Positions 8,076-16,949 of a stretch of DNA of 64,000 bases are shown here, one piece after another. Below the pieces are notes generated by a model that was not told the origin of the DNA, did no database searches, and was given only the letters and a program-made list of their open reading frames with translations. Every line of letters starts with the position of its first letter. Position 1 is the first letter of the stretch. This DNA comes from Paractinoplanes rishiriensis (lineage in GTDB: Bacteria > Actinomycetota > Actinomycetes > Mycobacteriales > Micromonosporaceae): assembly GCF_016862375.1 (NCBI RefSeq), contig NZ_BOMV01000001.1, positions 186,001 through 250,000 of the forward strand, read 5' to 3'. The translations under genes and the position numbers were made by a program.

Positions 8076-8900
8076 TCACACTTTCCGGTACTTGGCCTGT
8101 GCGAAGCAGTAGACGCCGAACGCCGCGATGCCGAGACCGATCAGGGCCAGCAGCCAGACGCCGTAGGCGTGGCCGGCCAGGGTCTTAAGCGCGGCGTCCA
8201 GGCCACGGGCCTTCTCCGGGTCGTAGTCGATGGCCGCGAAGACCAGCAGAATCCCGGCGATCCCGTAGGCGGCGCCCTTGGCCATGTAACCGGCCCGGCC
8301 GAGCCGTACGGTGTTGGTCCGCACCGACTGGGTCATCTCGTGCGTGTTGAGGTGCTTCACGAACTTCTTCTGGTAGCCGTACCAGAGGATGCCGATCCCG
8401 ACACCGACCACCACGAGGCCGATCAGCGCGACCAGCCAGCGGCCGCCGGTGGACTCCATCAGGGCCGCCGACTTCTTCTGCTCGCTGTCGGCGAACGAGG
8501 CGTTCGCGCCCTGGATGACCTTGTAGGCCGTCCAGGCGAACCAGATGTAGAGAATCGCGCGGAAGCCGGAGAGGACGCGTTCGAACATGGCCTGGCGGTC
8601 CCGCGGCCCGCTCTCGCCGATCGCGGCCTCGAAGGCCTGCCAGATCGCCATGCCGGCCAGGCCGACGGCGATCACGATCAACAGGAACTTGCCGAACGGG
8701 GCCCGGGCAATGGTGTGGAGTGCGCCGGACTGATCGGTGTCCTGGCCGGAGCCCTGGAACGCGACCTGGAAGGCGATCCACGCGAACAGCAGGTGGATGA
8801 TGCCGTAACCGACGAAGCCGGTGCGGGCCACGTACTCCAGCGGCTTGCTGTCGGCGGCCCGCGAAGCGGTGTGTTTGACGTTCGAGGTGGCGGAGGACAT
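8076..8900 (-). CDS. DUF1206 family membrane protein
   Basis: A protein of 274 residues with three similar two-helix units, the hallmark of DUF1206: ARTGFVGYGIIHLLFAWIAF, LSGFRAILYIWFAWTAYKV and GRAGYMAKGAAYGIAGILL. Function unknown. A GGAGG lies only one base from the ATG, so the exact start is not certain. Stands alone between the MscS gene and a lipoprotein gene, all on the minus strand. Confidence 0.8.
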   Translation of the reverse strand: MSSATSNVKHTASRAADSKPLEYVARTGFVGYGIIHLLFAWIAFQVAFQGSGQDTDQSGALHTIARAPFGKFLLIVIAVGLAGMAIWQAFEAAIGESGPRDRQAMFERVLSGFRAILYIWFAWTAYKVIQGANASFADSEQKKSAALMESTGGRWLVALIGLVVVGVGIGILWYGYQKKFVKHLNTHEMTQSVRTNTVRLGRAGYMAKGAAYGIAGILLVFAAIDYDPEKARGLDAALKTLAGHAYGVWLLALIGLGIAAFGVYCFAQAKYRKV

Positions 8901-8936
8901 GCCTCCTTCATTGACCGAACGTGAAGTTCCGCAAAC

Positions 8937-9260
8937 CTAGTTTCGTGCCACCTGGAAACTCACGGTCGAGCCGGTCACCTCGTCGAGGGACACCGACAGC
9001 CCGCCGACGTCCACCGCCTGCTGGCCCTTGGTGAGGCTGATCTGCTCGCCGGCTATGTCCAGCGTCACCGTGTCGGCGTCGGCGCTGACGAACTTGGCCT
9101 CCACGCCGAACACGCTGGCACTCGCGTTCACCTCTTTCTCCATCGTGACGGTGCACTGGTCGAGACCGCAGTCGACGTTGTCGCTGCAACCGGCGAGGAG
9201 CGCGAGGCCGAGAATGGCCGAGCTGAGAGCGGCGGCGAGCCGCGGGGTGGGCTTGAGCAC
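8937..9260 (-). CDS. Small lipoprotein
   Basis: A protein of 107 residues with a lipoprotein signal: basic N-terminus, hydrophobic core, and lipobox LLAGC with Cys25. The mature part has a close Cys pair (VDCGLDQC) and a beta-rich sequence with the pattern ADTVTLDIAGEQISLTKG. No family recognised. The GTG start at 9260 has TACCCT 6 nt upstream on the minus strand, suggesting a leaderless mRNA. Divergent from the GNAT gene at 9302 across a 41-nt gap. Confidence 0.7.
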   Translation of the reverse strand: MLKPTPRLAAALSSAILGLALLAGCSDNVDCGLDQCTVTMEKEVNASASVFGVEAKFVSADADTVTLDIAGEQISLTKGQQAVDVGGLSVSLDEVTGSTVSFQVARN

Positions 9261-9301
9261 GCTTCCAGGGTACGGGCAGTAAGCCAGCCTAGGCTGGAGG
9301 C

Positions 9302-9583
9302 GTGAGTGAGATCGATCTCCGAGAAGACCCCGGCGGCAAGCGGTTCGAGCTGCTGGTCGACGGCGAGGTGGGTGGCCACGCGGCGTACCGGCTCCGGGAC
9401 GGCGTCGTGGTGATCACCCACAGCGAGGTGGACCCGAAGTTCCGCGGCCGCGGGCTGGGCGGCGAACTGGCCCGGCGCACCCTCGACGAGCTCCGCACCC
9501 GCGGCGCCCGGGTCTATCCGGCCTGTCCGTTCTTCGCCCGTTTCGTAGCCGACCACCCGGAGTACGCCGACCTGGTGGAATGA
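9302..9583 (+). CDS. GNAT family N-acetyltransferase (YjdJ-type)
   Basis: A 93-residue minimal GNAT of the Gcn5-related YjdJ class. The acetyl-CoA pyrophosphate-binding motif is VDPKFRGRGLGGELA (about residues 43-57), and the C-terminal half has the ACPFFARFVADHPEY block specific to this class. Substrate unknown; such proteins have been suggested to acetylate small molecules or peptides. The GTG has TAGGCT 6 nt upstream and may be leaderless. Confidence 0.85.
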   Translation: MSEIDLREDPGGKRFELLVDGEVGGHAAYRLRDGVVVITHSEVDPKFRGRGLGGELARRTLDELRTRGARVYPACPFFARFVADHPEYADLVE

Positions 9584-9707
9584 CGCTCAGGGCGCCCGGC
9601 ATGCGCGGGCGCCCTCCCCCGTTGAGCGGGCGCTCCACTTCGGATCGCCCGGTGTCAGCATGCTGACCTTGGCGTTCCCGCGCGCATACCGGCCGCATAC
9701 TGGCCTG

Positions 9708-12413
9708 GTGGGCGATCGACAACTGTCCCTGCTGGTGCTCGGGCCGTTCCAGCTGGCGATCGACGGGACACCGGTCACCGTCGCCCGCACCAAGACCCGG
9801 CTCACTCTCATCGTGCTGGCGCTGCACGGCAACGAACCGGTCGCCGTCGACCACCTCGTCGACCTGCTGTGGGACGAGTCGCCGCCGGCGTCGGCCCGGG
9901 CCAACCTGCGCAACTACCTCACCGAGGCGCACCGCCTGCTGCCCGCCCGCGCCGACGGCCGGCCCCGGCTGGAGCGGGCGCCCGGCCGGGTCACCCTGCA
10001 CGTCGATCCGGACGAGTTGGACGTGCTGCGCTTCGCCGCCGAACTGGCGGCCGCCCGGCGGCACCGGGACGAGGGCGCCGGCCGGCTCGCGGTGGACGCC
10101 TACCAGCGGGCGCTCGACTGCTGGCGCGGTCCGGCGGCGGGTGGTCCGGATGCGACCGGACCGGTCGGTGCCCAGCTCGACCTGCTCGATTCGGCGCGGC
10201 TGGACGCGTACGACGAATGTGTGCAGTTGAAGTTGACCTTGGGTGCGGAACCCGGCGACCTGACCGTGCTCCGCGAGACGCTGGCCCGGCACCCCTATCG
10301 GGAACGCACCTGCGCCAATCTGATGACCGCGCTGTACCGGGCCGGGCAGGCGGCCGAGGCCCTCGAACTCTACCGCCGCACCGAGCGCGCGCTGCGCGAC
10401 GATCTGGGCGTCAACCCGGCCCCCGAGCTGGAACGGCTCCATCAGGCCGTGCTCCGGCACGACCCGGCGCTGGCCGGCACCACCACGGTTCCGCTGCGGC
10501 GCGGACCCTGGCAGGCGCTGCCGCTGCCCAGCCCGTTCGTGCCACGCCCGGCCGAATTCGACGCCGCGACGGCCGGTCTCGCCACCGGTCCCGCGGTGGT
10601 CCTGCACGGGCTGGCCGGCGCCGGGAAATCAGCCCTGGCCACCGCGATCGCGCACGCCCGCCGGCCGGATTTCCCGGACGGCTGCCTGTACGCCAACCTC
10701 AACGGCGCCGACGCCCGGCTGCCACCGGCCACCCCGCGCGACGTCATCGCCCGGTTCCTGCGGGCCCTCGCGGTGCCCGGCCCGGTGCCGGCCGATCTGG
10801 ACGAGGCGGCCGCCGCGCTGCGCTCGCACCTGGCCGGCCGGCGGATCCTGCTGGTGTTGGACAACGCGGGCTCGGCCGAGCAGGTGCGCCCGCTGCTGCC
10901 CGCCGACCCGTCCTGCGCGGTCGTGGTCACCTCGCGCCGCACACTGGCCACCTTGGACGCCGCGCACGTGGCGGTCGGCAAGCTGCCGGACGCCGAGGCC
11001 CTCGTCCTGATGACCCGGTTGCTGGGCGAGGAGCGCGCGGCCACCGACCCGGACGCGTTGCGGCGGCTCGTGCGGGCCTGCGGTCACCTGCCGCTGGCGC
11101 TGCGGATCGCCGCGAGCCGGCTGATCAGCCGGCCGGACTGGCGGCTGCGCGAGCTGGCCGACCGGCTCGAGTCCGAGCACCGCCGGCTGGACGAGCTGCA
11201 GGCCGACGACCTCGACGTGCGGGCCGGCTTCCTGGTCAGCCACGCGGCCCTGGCGGCCGAGCCGGCGGCGGCCACCGCGGTGCTGCTGTTCCGCCGGCTC
11301 GGGCAGGTGGACGCGGCCGACGTGACCGCCGCGGCGGCCGCGGCGCTGCTCGACCGGGACGAGCACACCGCCGAGCGGGCCGCCGACCGGCTCTGCCGCG
11401 ACCACCTGCTGGAGCGGTCCGGCCCGGACCGGTACCGCTGCCACGACCTGCTGCGGATCTTCGCCCGGGAACAGGCGGCGCTGTCGCCCGGCGACGACCG
11501 GGACGGCGCGGTGCGGCGGTTGCTGCTCTGGTACTCCGGTGTGCTGCTGGGCGCTAACCGGGTGCTCTACCCCGGGCGGTACCAGACCCCGGAACGGGCC
11601 GCGGCCACCTTCGCGCACCGCGACGACGCGCTGCGCTGGCTGGAGGCCGAGCGGGACAACATCATCGCGATGCTGCGGCACGCCGGCGGCGAGGCCCGTC
11701 CGCTGGTGCTGGCCCTGGCCATCGACCTGGGCCCGTTCCTGAACTCGTGGGGGCATTGGCCGGTGCTGTCCGAAGTCGCCGCGCTGGCGCTGCGGCTGGC
11801 CGAGGAACTGGGCGACGACCGAGCCCGGGCCGACGCCTACGGCCAGCTCGGCTCCGCCCGGCTGCGGGCGGGCGACGAGGCCGGCGGCGGCGAGTGCTTC
11901 GCCCGCGCGCTGGAGCTGTACCGGGCGCTGGGCGACCGGACCGGCGAGTGCCGGTCGCTCAACAACCTGGCGATCTATCATCGCCGGCTGGGCGATTACG
12001 GCACCGCGGTGGCCCATCTGCACGAGGTGATCGAGGTACGCCGGCAGATCGGTGACCGGCGCGGCGAGGCCACCGCGCTGGACAACCTGGGCCTGATCTA
12101 CCAGTCGATGGGTCACTACCCGGAGGCGATCGCGGCGCACGAGGAGGGCCGCCGGCTGGTGCAGCGGCTCGGCGACCCGTCGCTGGAGGCGCTGATCGTG
12201 CTCAACCTCGGTGAGACCGTACGCCTGGCGGCCCGCCCCGGCGACGCGGCCGACCTGCTGCGCGAGGCGACCAAGCTGGCCCGCGAGACCGGTAACCGGG
12301 CGGCCGCCGCGGAGGCCCTGACCAGTCTCGCCAAGGTGCTGGCCGGTCAGGGCCTGGACCGCGAGGCGGAGGCCTGCCGCCGGGAGGCCGCCCTACTGAC
12401 CTCAGACGGCTAA
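9708..12413 (+). CDS. AfsR/SARP-type transcriptional regulator with NB-ARC ATPase and TPR domains
   Basis: A protein of 901 residues. An OmpR-like winged helix (about 1-90: LLVLGPFQLAIDGTPVTVARTKTR) and a BTAD domain (about 95-245) form the SARP part. An NB-ARC module follows, with P-loop LHGLAGAGKSA (about 300-310) and Walker B RILLVLDNA (about 379-387), and then TPR repeats (about 690-890; for example GDYGTAVAHLHEVIEVRRQIGDRRGEATALDNLG). This is the STAND architecture of AfsR, which activates secondary metabolism or differentiation genes. The GTG was chosen because sequence upstream is not SARP-like; CATACT lies 6 nt before it. No biosynthetic cluster is adjacent, so the targets are elsewhere. 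The 3' end overlaps the convergent GH3 gene by 12 nt. Confidence 0.88.
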   Translation: MGDRQLSLLVLGPFQLAIDGTPVTVARTKTRLTLIVLALHGNEPVAVDHLVDLLWDESPPASARANLRNYLTEAHRLLPARADGRPRLERAPGRVTLHVDPDELDVLRFAAELAAARRHRDEGAGRLAVDAYQRALDCWRGPAAGGPDATGPVGAQLDLLDSARLDAYDECVQLKLTLGAEPGDLTVLRETLARHPYRERTCANLMTALYRAGQAAEALELYRRTERALRDDLGVNPAPELERLHQAVLRHDPALAGTTTVPLRRGPWQALPLPSPFVPRPAEFDAATAGLATGPAVVLHGLAGAGKSALATAIAHARRPDFPDGCLYANLNGADARLPPATPRDVIARFLRALAVPGPVPADLDEAAAALRSHLAGRRILLVLDNAGSAEQVRPLLPADPSCAVVVTSRRTLATLDAAHVAVGKLPDAEALVLMTRLLGEERAATDPDALRRLVRACGHLPLALRIAASRLISRPDWRLRELADRLESEHRRLDELQADDLDVRAGFLVSHAALAAEPAAATAVLLFRRLGQVDAADVTAAAAAALLDRDEHTAERAADRLCRDHLLERSGPDRYRCHDLLRIFAREQAALSPGDDRDGAVRRLLLWYSGVLLGANRVLYPGRYQTPERAAATFAHRDDALRWLEAERDNIIAMLRHAGGEARPLVLALAIDLGPFLNSWGHWPVLSEVAALALRLAEELGDDRARADAYGQLGSARLRAGDEAGGGECFARALELYRALGDRTGECRSLNNLAIYHRRLGDYGTAVAHLHEVIEVRRQIGDRRGEATALDNLGLIYQSMGHYPEAIAAHEEGRRLVQRLGDPSLEALIVLNLGETVRLAARPGDAADLLREATKLARETGNRAAAAEALTSLAKVLAGQGLDREAEACRREAALLTSDG

Positions 12414-13973
12414 CGGCAGCGGGGCCGGCGCCGGCACGCCCACGCCGGCGATCGCCTCGGCCGCGGCCAGACCGTTGGCCCGGGTCGCGCCATAGGTGGC
12501 GACATGCACCCCGCCGAGCACCGTCACCGGCACGCCCATCTCGACCACGATCGCGTCCGGCCGTTCCGCCAGCACCCGGCCGAGCACGTCGGACAGCCAC
12601 GCGTGCCGGTGCACGTCCCGGGTCACCAGCACGAGCGGCCGGCCGGTCGCGCCGAGCAGCACCGCGGCCGCCGGGTCGCCGAGGTCGGCCAGGTCGTCGG
12701 CGGTGAGCCGGACCGAGGTGGTGCCGGGCAGCAGGTCGTCCAGCGGTGCGCCCACTCCCCACGGGGTCTCGGCGCCGATCGCGATGTTGCGTGGCGGGGC
12801 GAACTCGACCACGTGCGCGGGCCCGGCGACCGGCAGCCCGGCGGCGCCGTCCGCGACGGTGACCCGGAGCGCGCGGCGGGCCGCGTCGAAGCCGACACCC
12901 GCGGTGCGGACCGCCTCGGACCGCCCCCGGCCGGCCGCGTCGGCGACCTGCCGGGCGCCGGTGCGGGTCTGCTGGCGGGTGGTCCAGGCGCCGAGCCGGC
13001 GGACCCGGGTGGCGGCCTCGTGCAGCCGCTCGGCGGGCAGGTCGCCGGACCGGACCGCGGCCACGATGGCGTCCCGCAGCCGGATCGCGGTCTGCTCGTC
13101 GGCGTTGTCGCCGCCCACGCAGATCGCGTCGGCGCCGGCCGCGAGGGCGCGCACGGTGGCACCGGCCAGCCCGTACTGCCGGCGTACCCCCTGCATCTCG
13201 ATGCCGTCGGTGACCACCAGGCCCTGGAAACCCAGCTCCTCGCGGAGCAGGCCGGTCAGGATGGCCCGGCTCAGGGTGGCCGGCAGGTGCTCGTCGTAGG
13301 CCGGCACCAGCAGGTGCCCGGTCATCACGACCTGGGTGCCCGCCTCGATGGCGGCCCGAAAGGGGCGCAGCTCGCAGGCGTCCAGCTGGGCGCGGTCGCG
13401 GGCGATCAGCGGCAGGGCGTGGTGCGAGTCGTCGGCGGTGTCACCGTGACCCGGAAAATGCTTGGCGCAGGCCGCCACGCCGGCGTCCTGCAGGCCACGG
13501 ACGAACGCCGCCGCGTGCCGGGCCACCAGGTCAGGTTCGGCCCCGAACGCCCGTACGCCGATCACCGGGTTGTCGGGGTTGCTGTTGACATCGGCGTCCG
13601 GTGCGTAGTTCAGGGTGATGCCGGCGTCGGCCAGCTCGGCACCCAGGTCACGCGCCACCGCCTCGGTGAGGTCCACGTCGCCGATCGCGCCCAGCGCCAG
13701 GTTGCCCGGCCGGGAACTGCCGTGCCGGGACTCGAACCGGGTGACGTCGCCGGCCTCCTCGTCGATCGCCACGATCACGTCGGGGTGTTCCGCCCGCAGC
13801 TGCGCGGTCAGCGCGGCCACCTGGGCCGGCGACTCGACGTTGCGGGCGAACAGCGCCACCCCGCCGAGCCCCTCGCCGAGCCATCGCCGCACCCAGTCGG
13901 GAGCGGCGGTGCCGGCAAAGCCCGGCTGGAGCACTGTCGCGGCGAGCTCCGCCAATTCGCCTTGGTTGGGCAT
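12402..13973 (-). CDS. nagZ: Glycoside hydrolase family 3, beta-N-acetylhexosaminidase (NagZ-like)
   Basis: A protein of 523 residues expected to remove N-acetylglucosamine from cell-wall muropeptides or related glycans. The GH3 NagZ motif KHFPGHGDT (residues 171-179) with DDSHH (181-185) gives the His-Asp acid/base loop, and D256 in VVTDGIEM is the expected nucleophile. The C-terminal half (about 340-523) is a second alpha/beta domain common in actinobacterial members. No signal peptide is seen, so the product should be cytoplasmic and act in wall recycling. The ATG at 13973 follows GGAGGT with a further GGGGG closer in; a longer open frame upstream is not supported. Confidence 0.85.
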   Translation of the reverse strand: MPNQGELAELAATVLQPGFAGTAAPDWVRRWLGEGLGGVALFARNVESPAQVAALTAQLRAEHPDVIVAIDEEAGDVTRFESRHGSSRPGNLALGAIGDVDLTEAVARDLGAELADAGITLNYAPDADVNSNPDNPVIGVRAFGAEPDLVARHAAAFVRGLQDAGVAACAKHFPGHGDTADDSHHALPLIARDRAQLDACELRPFRAAIEAGTQVVMTGHLLVPAYDEHLPATLSRAILTGLLREELGFQGLVVTDGIEMQGVRRQYGLAGATVRALAAGADAICVGGDNADEQTAIRLRDAIVAAVRSGDLPAERLHEAATRVRRLGAWTTRQQTRTGARQVADAAGRGRSEAVRTAGVGFDAARRALRVTVADGAAGLPVAGPAHVVEFAPPRNIAIGAETPWGVGAPLDDLLPGTTSVRLTADDLADLGDPAAAVLLGATGRPLVLVTRDVHRHAWLSDVLGRVLAERPDAIVVEMGVPVTVLGGVHVATYGATRANGLAAAEAIAGVGVPAPAPLPLAV

Positions 13974-14109
13974 GGGCCCCCGTACCTCCGGTGACGTCGT
14001 CGCGCGCTCGTGGGAGCGCACCCAGTGTTCGTGCCGACCTATGGTCACATCACCGCCGGTATATAGTCAACAAACCTTCCTATTAGGCGGGAGTCGATAG
14101 CATGTCCGC

Positions 14110-14220
14110 GTGACGGGAGTCGACTGGTCCGAGATTCATGCCGTCCGCCTGCTCGGCGTGGCTCTGGCGTTCCTGATCCTGCTGTGGGCGATCCGCCGCA
14201 TGTTCGGAGGCAGGAAATAG
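14110..14220 (+). CDS. Very small membrane protein (36 aa)
   Basis: Unrecognised. A GTG-started frame encodes MTGVDWSEIHAVRLLG, a hydrophobic helix (about residues 12-27) and a basic end RRMFGGRK. The only Shine-Dalgarno-like match (GGGAG near 14091) is somewhat far, so the call is tentative. It lies between the divergent GH3 and RecQ genes; the open frame and membrane-protein composition are the evidence. Confidence 0.4.
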   Translation: MTGVDWSEIHAVRLLGVALAFLILLWAIRRMFGGRK

Positions 14221-14260
14221 CTGTTTGCCGGGGGGTTCTTCGGGGCACCATGGCCGCGCC

Positions 14261-15919
14261 ATGAAGCTTCCCGTGTACGGCCCCCGCCTGCGCCGCGTCG
14301 CCCGCCAGCACTTCGGGTGGCCCTCCCTGCGCCCCGGTCAGTTCAAACCGATGCGCGCCGTCCTGCGGCGCCGCGACGCCCTCGTGGTGCTGCCCACCGG
14401 CGCCGGCAAGTCGGCGATCTACCAGATCCCCGCCGTGCTGCTGCCCGGGCCCACGATCGTGGTCTCGCCACTGCTGGCCCTCCAGCAGGACCAGATCGCC
14501 GCGCTGAACGAGCGCGACGACCCCAAGATCCGGGCGGTGCGGGTGAGCTCGGCCGAGACCCCGAACCAGCAGCGCGAGGCGATCCGGGAGATCCGCGAGG
14601 GCCGCGCCGAGTTCCTGTTCATCACCCCCGAGCAGCTCAGCAACCCGGAGCGGCTGGCCGAGGTCAAGGCGCTCAAGCCCGGCCTGGTCGCGATCGACGA
14701 GGCGCACTGCATCTCGGCCTGGGGACACGACTTCCGGCCGGACTTCCTGGCCCTCGGCGAGCTGATCAAGGGCCTGGGCCGGCCGCCGGTGCTGGCGCTC
14801 ACCGCCACCGCGTCGCCGCCCGTCCGCGAGGACATCATCGAGCGGCTCGGCCTGCGTAAACCCGAGATCCACGTCTCCGGGCTGGACCGCCGCAACCTGT
14901 TCCTCGAGGTCGCGTACTGCCCCGACGAGGACTACCGCTGGCGCCGGCTGACCGCCCTGATCGACGCCACCCAGCCGCCCGGCATCGTCTACGTCGCCAC
15001 CCGCCGGGCCGCCGAGGAACTGGCCGAGAAACTCACCGAGGCCGGCTACAACGCCCAGCACTACCACGGCGGCATGGCGGCCGGCCCGCGTGAACAGCGG
15101 CACGAGGACTTCACCGCCGACAAGATCGACATCATGGTCGCCACCTCGGCGTTCGGCATGGGCATCGACAAGCCGAACATCCGCTGGGTGGCCCACGTGG
15201 CCCTGCCCGACTCCCCGGACAGCTACTTCCAGGAGATCGGCCGTTCCGGCCGCGACGGCGAACAGGCGCACGCCCTGCTGCTGTGGCGCGCCGAGGACGA
15301 GGCCATCCAGCGCTTCTTCGCCGGCGGCTCCCCCGACGAGCAGGAACTGCGCGCCCTGGCGGCGGCACTGCGCAAGGGCCCGCAGACCAAGACGGCGTTG
15401 AAGGACAAGACCGGCCTGGGCCCGCGCAAGCTGGGCCAATACCTCAACCTGCTGGAGCAGGCGAACGCCGCGGTCCCCGGCAGCGGCACCAAGATGACGG
15501 TGCCGAACTTCGCCCCGCTGCCCGCGGCCGCCGCCCGGAAGGCCATCGAGATCTTCGAGCGCCAGCAGGTGGTGACCCGCTCCCGGACCGACATGATGCG
15601 CGCCTTCGCCGAGACGACGAACTGCCGGACGCAGGCCCTGCTGGCGTACTTCGGCGAGGCGTTGCGGCAACGCTGCGGCCACTGCGACAACTGCGCCCGC
15701 CCGACTCCCCGCCCCAGCGCCCGCTCGCGGGCGGACAAGCGCAGGAAGCCCCTGCCGTTCGCCGTGCACAGCCGGGTCAAGCACGGCGAGTGGGGCGCCG
15801 GCATGGTGATGGGCTACGAGGACAACCGGATGACGGTCCTTTTCGACGAGGTCGGCTACAAGACCCTCTCGGTCCCGGTCGTGATCGAGAACGAACTGCT
15901 CACCGCTCACTCCGCCTGA
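14261..15919 (+). CDS. recQ: RecQ-family ATP-dependent DNA helicase
   Basis: Superfamily 2 3'-5' DNA helicase of 552 residues acting in recombination and repair. Motif I PTGAGKS (45-51), motif II DEAH (146-149) within VAIDEAHCISAWGHDFRP, and motif VI IGRSGRDG are all present. A RecQ zinc-binding site follows: Cys at about 454, 472, 475 and 478 (NCRTQ...CGHCDNC). After the zinc site a short beta-rich domain (HSRVKHGEWGAGMVMGYED) replaces the usual HRDC region. The ATG at 14261 was preferred over an upstream TTG. Confidence 0.9.
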   Translation: MKLPVYGPRLRRVARQHFGWPSLRPGQFKPMRAVLRRRDALVVLPTGAGKSAIYQIPAVLLPGPTIVVSPLLALQQDQIAALNERDDPKIRAVRVSSAETPNQQREAIREIREGRAEFLFITPEQLSNPERLAEVKALKPGLVAIDEAHCISAWGHDFRPDFLALGELIKGLGRPPVLALTATASPPVREDIIERLGLRKPEIHVSGLDRRNLFLEVAYCPDEDYRWRRLTALIDATQPPGIVYVATRRAAEELAEKLTEAGYNAQHYHGGMAAGPREQRHEDFTADKIDIMVATSAFGMGIDKPNIRWVAHVALPDSPDSYFQEIGRSGRDGEQAHALLLWRAEDEAIQRFFAGGSPDEQELRALAAALRKGPQTKTALKDKTGLGPRKLGQYLNLLEQANAAVPGSGTKMTVPNFAPLPAAAARKAIEIFERQQVVTRSRTDMMRAFAETTNCRTQALLAYFGEALRQRCGHCDNCARPTPRPSARSRADKRRKPLPFAVHSRVKHGEWGAGMVMGYEDNRMTVLFDEVGYKTLSVPVVIENELLTAHSA

Positions 15920-15921
15920 CC

Positions 15922-15943
15922 GCCGGGCCCGAACGGGCCCGGC
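15922..15943. terminator. GC-rich hairpin after recQ
   Basis: GCCGGGCCC, loop GAAC, GGGCCCGGC: a perfect 9-bp stem 3 nt after the recQ stop codon. There is no T-run, so it may be a weak or factor-assisted terminator, insulating recQ from the copper promoter. Confidence 0.55.
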
Positions 15944-15950
15944 CATGTGC

Positions 15951-15981
15951 TTGCGGTACCCCTAGGGGGTATAGGTATAGT
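15951..15981 (+). promoter_or_regulatory. Copper-responsive promoter with CsoR-like operator
   Basis: TTGCGG (15951-15956) and TATAGT (15976-15981) form -35 and -10 boxes separated by 19 nt. The spacer holds TACCCCTAGGGGGTA (15957-15971 plus flank), the palindromic TACCCC/GGGGTA pattern of CsoR operators. A start codon lies 6 nt after the -10 box. Apo-CsoR would block the promoter and Cu(I) would release it. Confidence 0.75.
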
Positions 15982-15987
15982 CGAGGC

Positions 15988-16938
15988 ATGAACACCTCAG
16001 CGCGACTCGGCGCGTTCGGTTTGGGGCTCGCGGTCGTCTTCACCGCCGCCCTGGGTCTGGGACGCGCCGTCGGACCGGAACCGGCGCCGGCCGCCACCCA
16101 TGACCAGCACGGCACCGCCGGCGATCAACCCGCCGGCAAGGAGCTGCTGCCCGCCGGACTGCAGGTGAGCGAGGGCGGCTACCAACTGCTGCCGCTGACC
16201 GGCGAACTGTCGACCGGTGAACCACGGCCGTTCCAGTTCCGCATCGTCGGCCCCGACGGCACCCCAGTGACCGCCTACACCACCAGCCACGAGAAAGACC
16301 TGCACCTCATCGTGGTGCGGCGCGATCTGTCCGGCTTCCAGCATGTGCACCCGAGGCTGGCCGCCGACGGCACCTGGTCGATCCCGCTCGCCGTCGCCAC
16401 CCCCGGCCAGTACCGGGTGTTCGCCGACTTCCGGCCGGCTGGACACGACGGGCTCACCCTGGGCACGGACATCCCCGCCCCGGGCGACTACCGGCCCCGG
16501 CCGATGCCACCCGCCGAGACCACCACCACGGTCGACGGCTACACCGTCACCCTCACCGGTACGCTGCGGCCGGGCGCCTCGTCCCAGCTGACGCTGTCGG
16601 TGAGCAGGGACGGCAAGCCGGTCACCGACCTGCAGCCGTACCTCGGCGCCTACGGCCACCTCGTCGCCCTGCGCGGCGGCGACCTGGCCTACCTGCATGT
16701 GCATCCCGACGGAACGCCCGGCGACGGGCGGACCGCGGCCGGGCCGGGGATCACCTTCCACGCCGACGTGCCGTCCGCCGGCACCTACCGGCTCTACCTG
16801 GACTTCCAGCATGCCGGGAAGGTGCGCACCGCCGAGTTCACCGCGATCGCCGGCACCCCGTCCCCGGCTCTCCTGCCCCCGGCTCCCCCGTCGCCCGCCC
16901 CCACCGGGCACGGGTCCGACGGCCACACCCACGACTGA
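15988..16938 (+). CDS. Secreted His-rich copper-handling protein
   Basis: A protein of 316 residues, probably exported: signal-like N-terminus (about residues 1-28), then HDQHG. Two similar His blocks occur, [22 protein letters not shown] (about 98-119) and [19 protein letters not shown] (about 222-240), each ending HxHP, and the tail is HGSDGHTHD. Such clusters suggest Cu binding outside the membrane. It is the first gene behind the CsoR-like operator and lies 11 nt before CopA, so it probably hands over or buffers copper. No standard family name is known to me. The ATG is 6 nt from the -10 box, so the mRNA may be leaderless. Confidence 0.7.
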   Translation: MNTSARLGAFGLGLAVVFTAALGLGRAVGPEPAPAATHDQHGTAGDQPAGKELLPAGLQVSEGGYQLLPLTGELSTGEPRPFQFRIVGPDGTPVTAYTTSHEKDLHLIVVRRDLSGFQHVHPRLAADGTWSIPLAVATPGQYRVFADFRPAGHDGLTLGTDIPAPGDYRPRPMPPAETTTTVDGYTVTLTGTLRPGASSQLTLSVSRDGKPVTDLQPYLGAYGHLVALRGGDLAYLHVHPDGTPGDGRTAAGPGITFHADVPSAGTYRLYLDFQHAGKVRTAEFTAIAGTPSPALLPPAPPSPAPTGHGSDGHTHD

Positions 16939-16949
16939 GGAGGAGCGCC

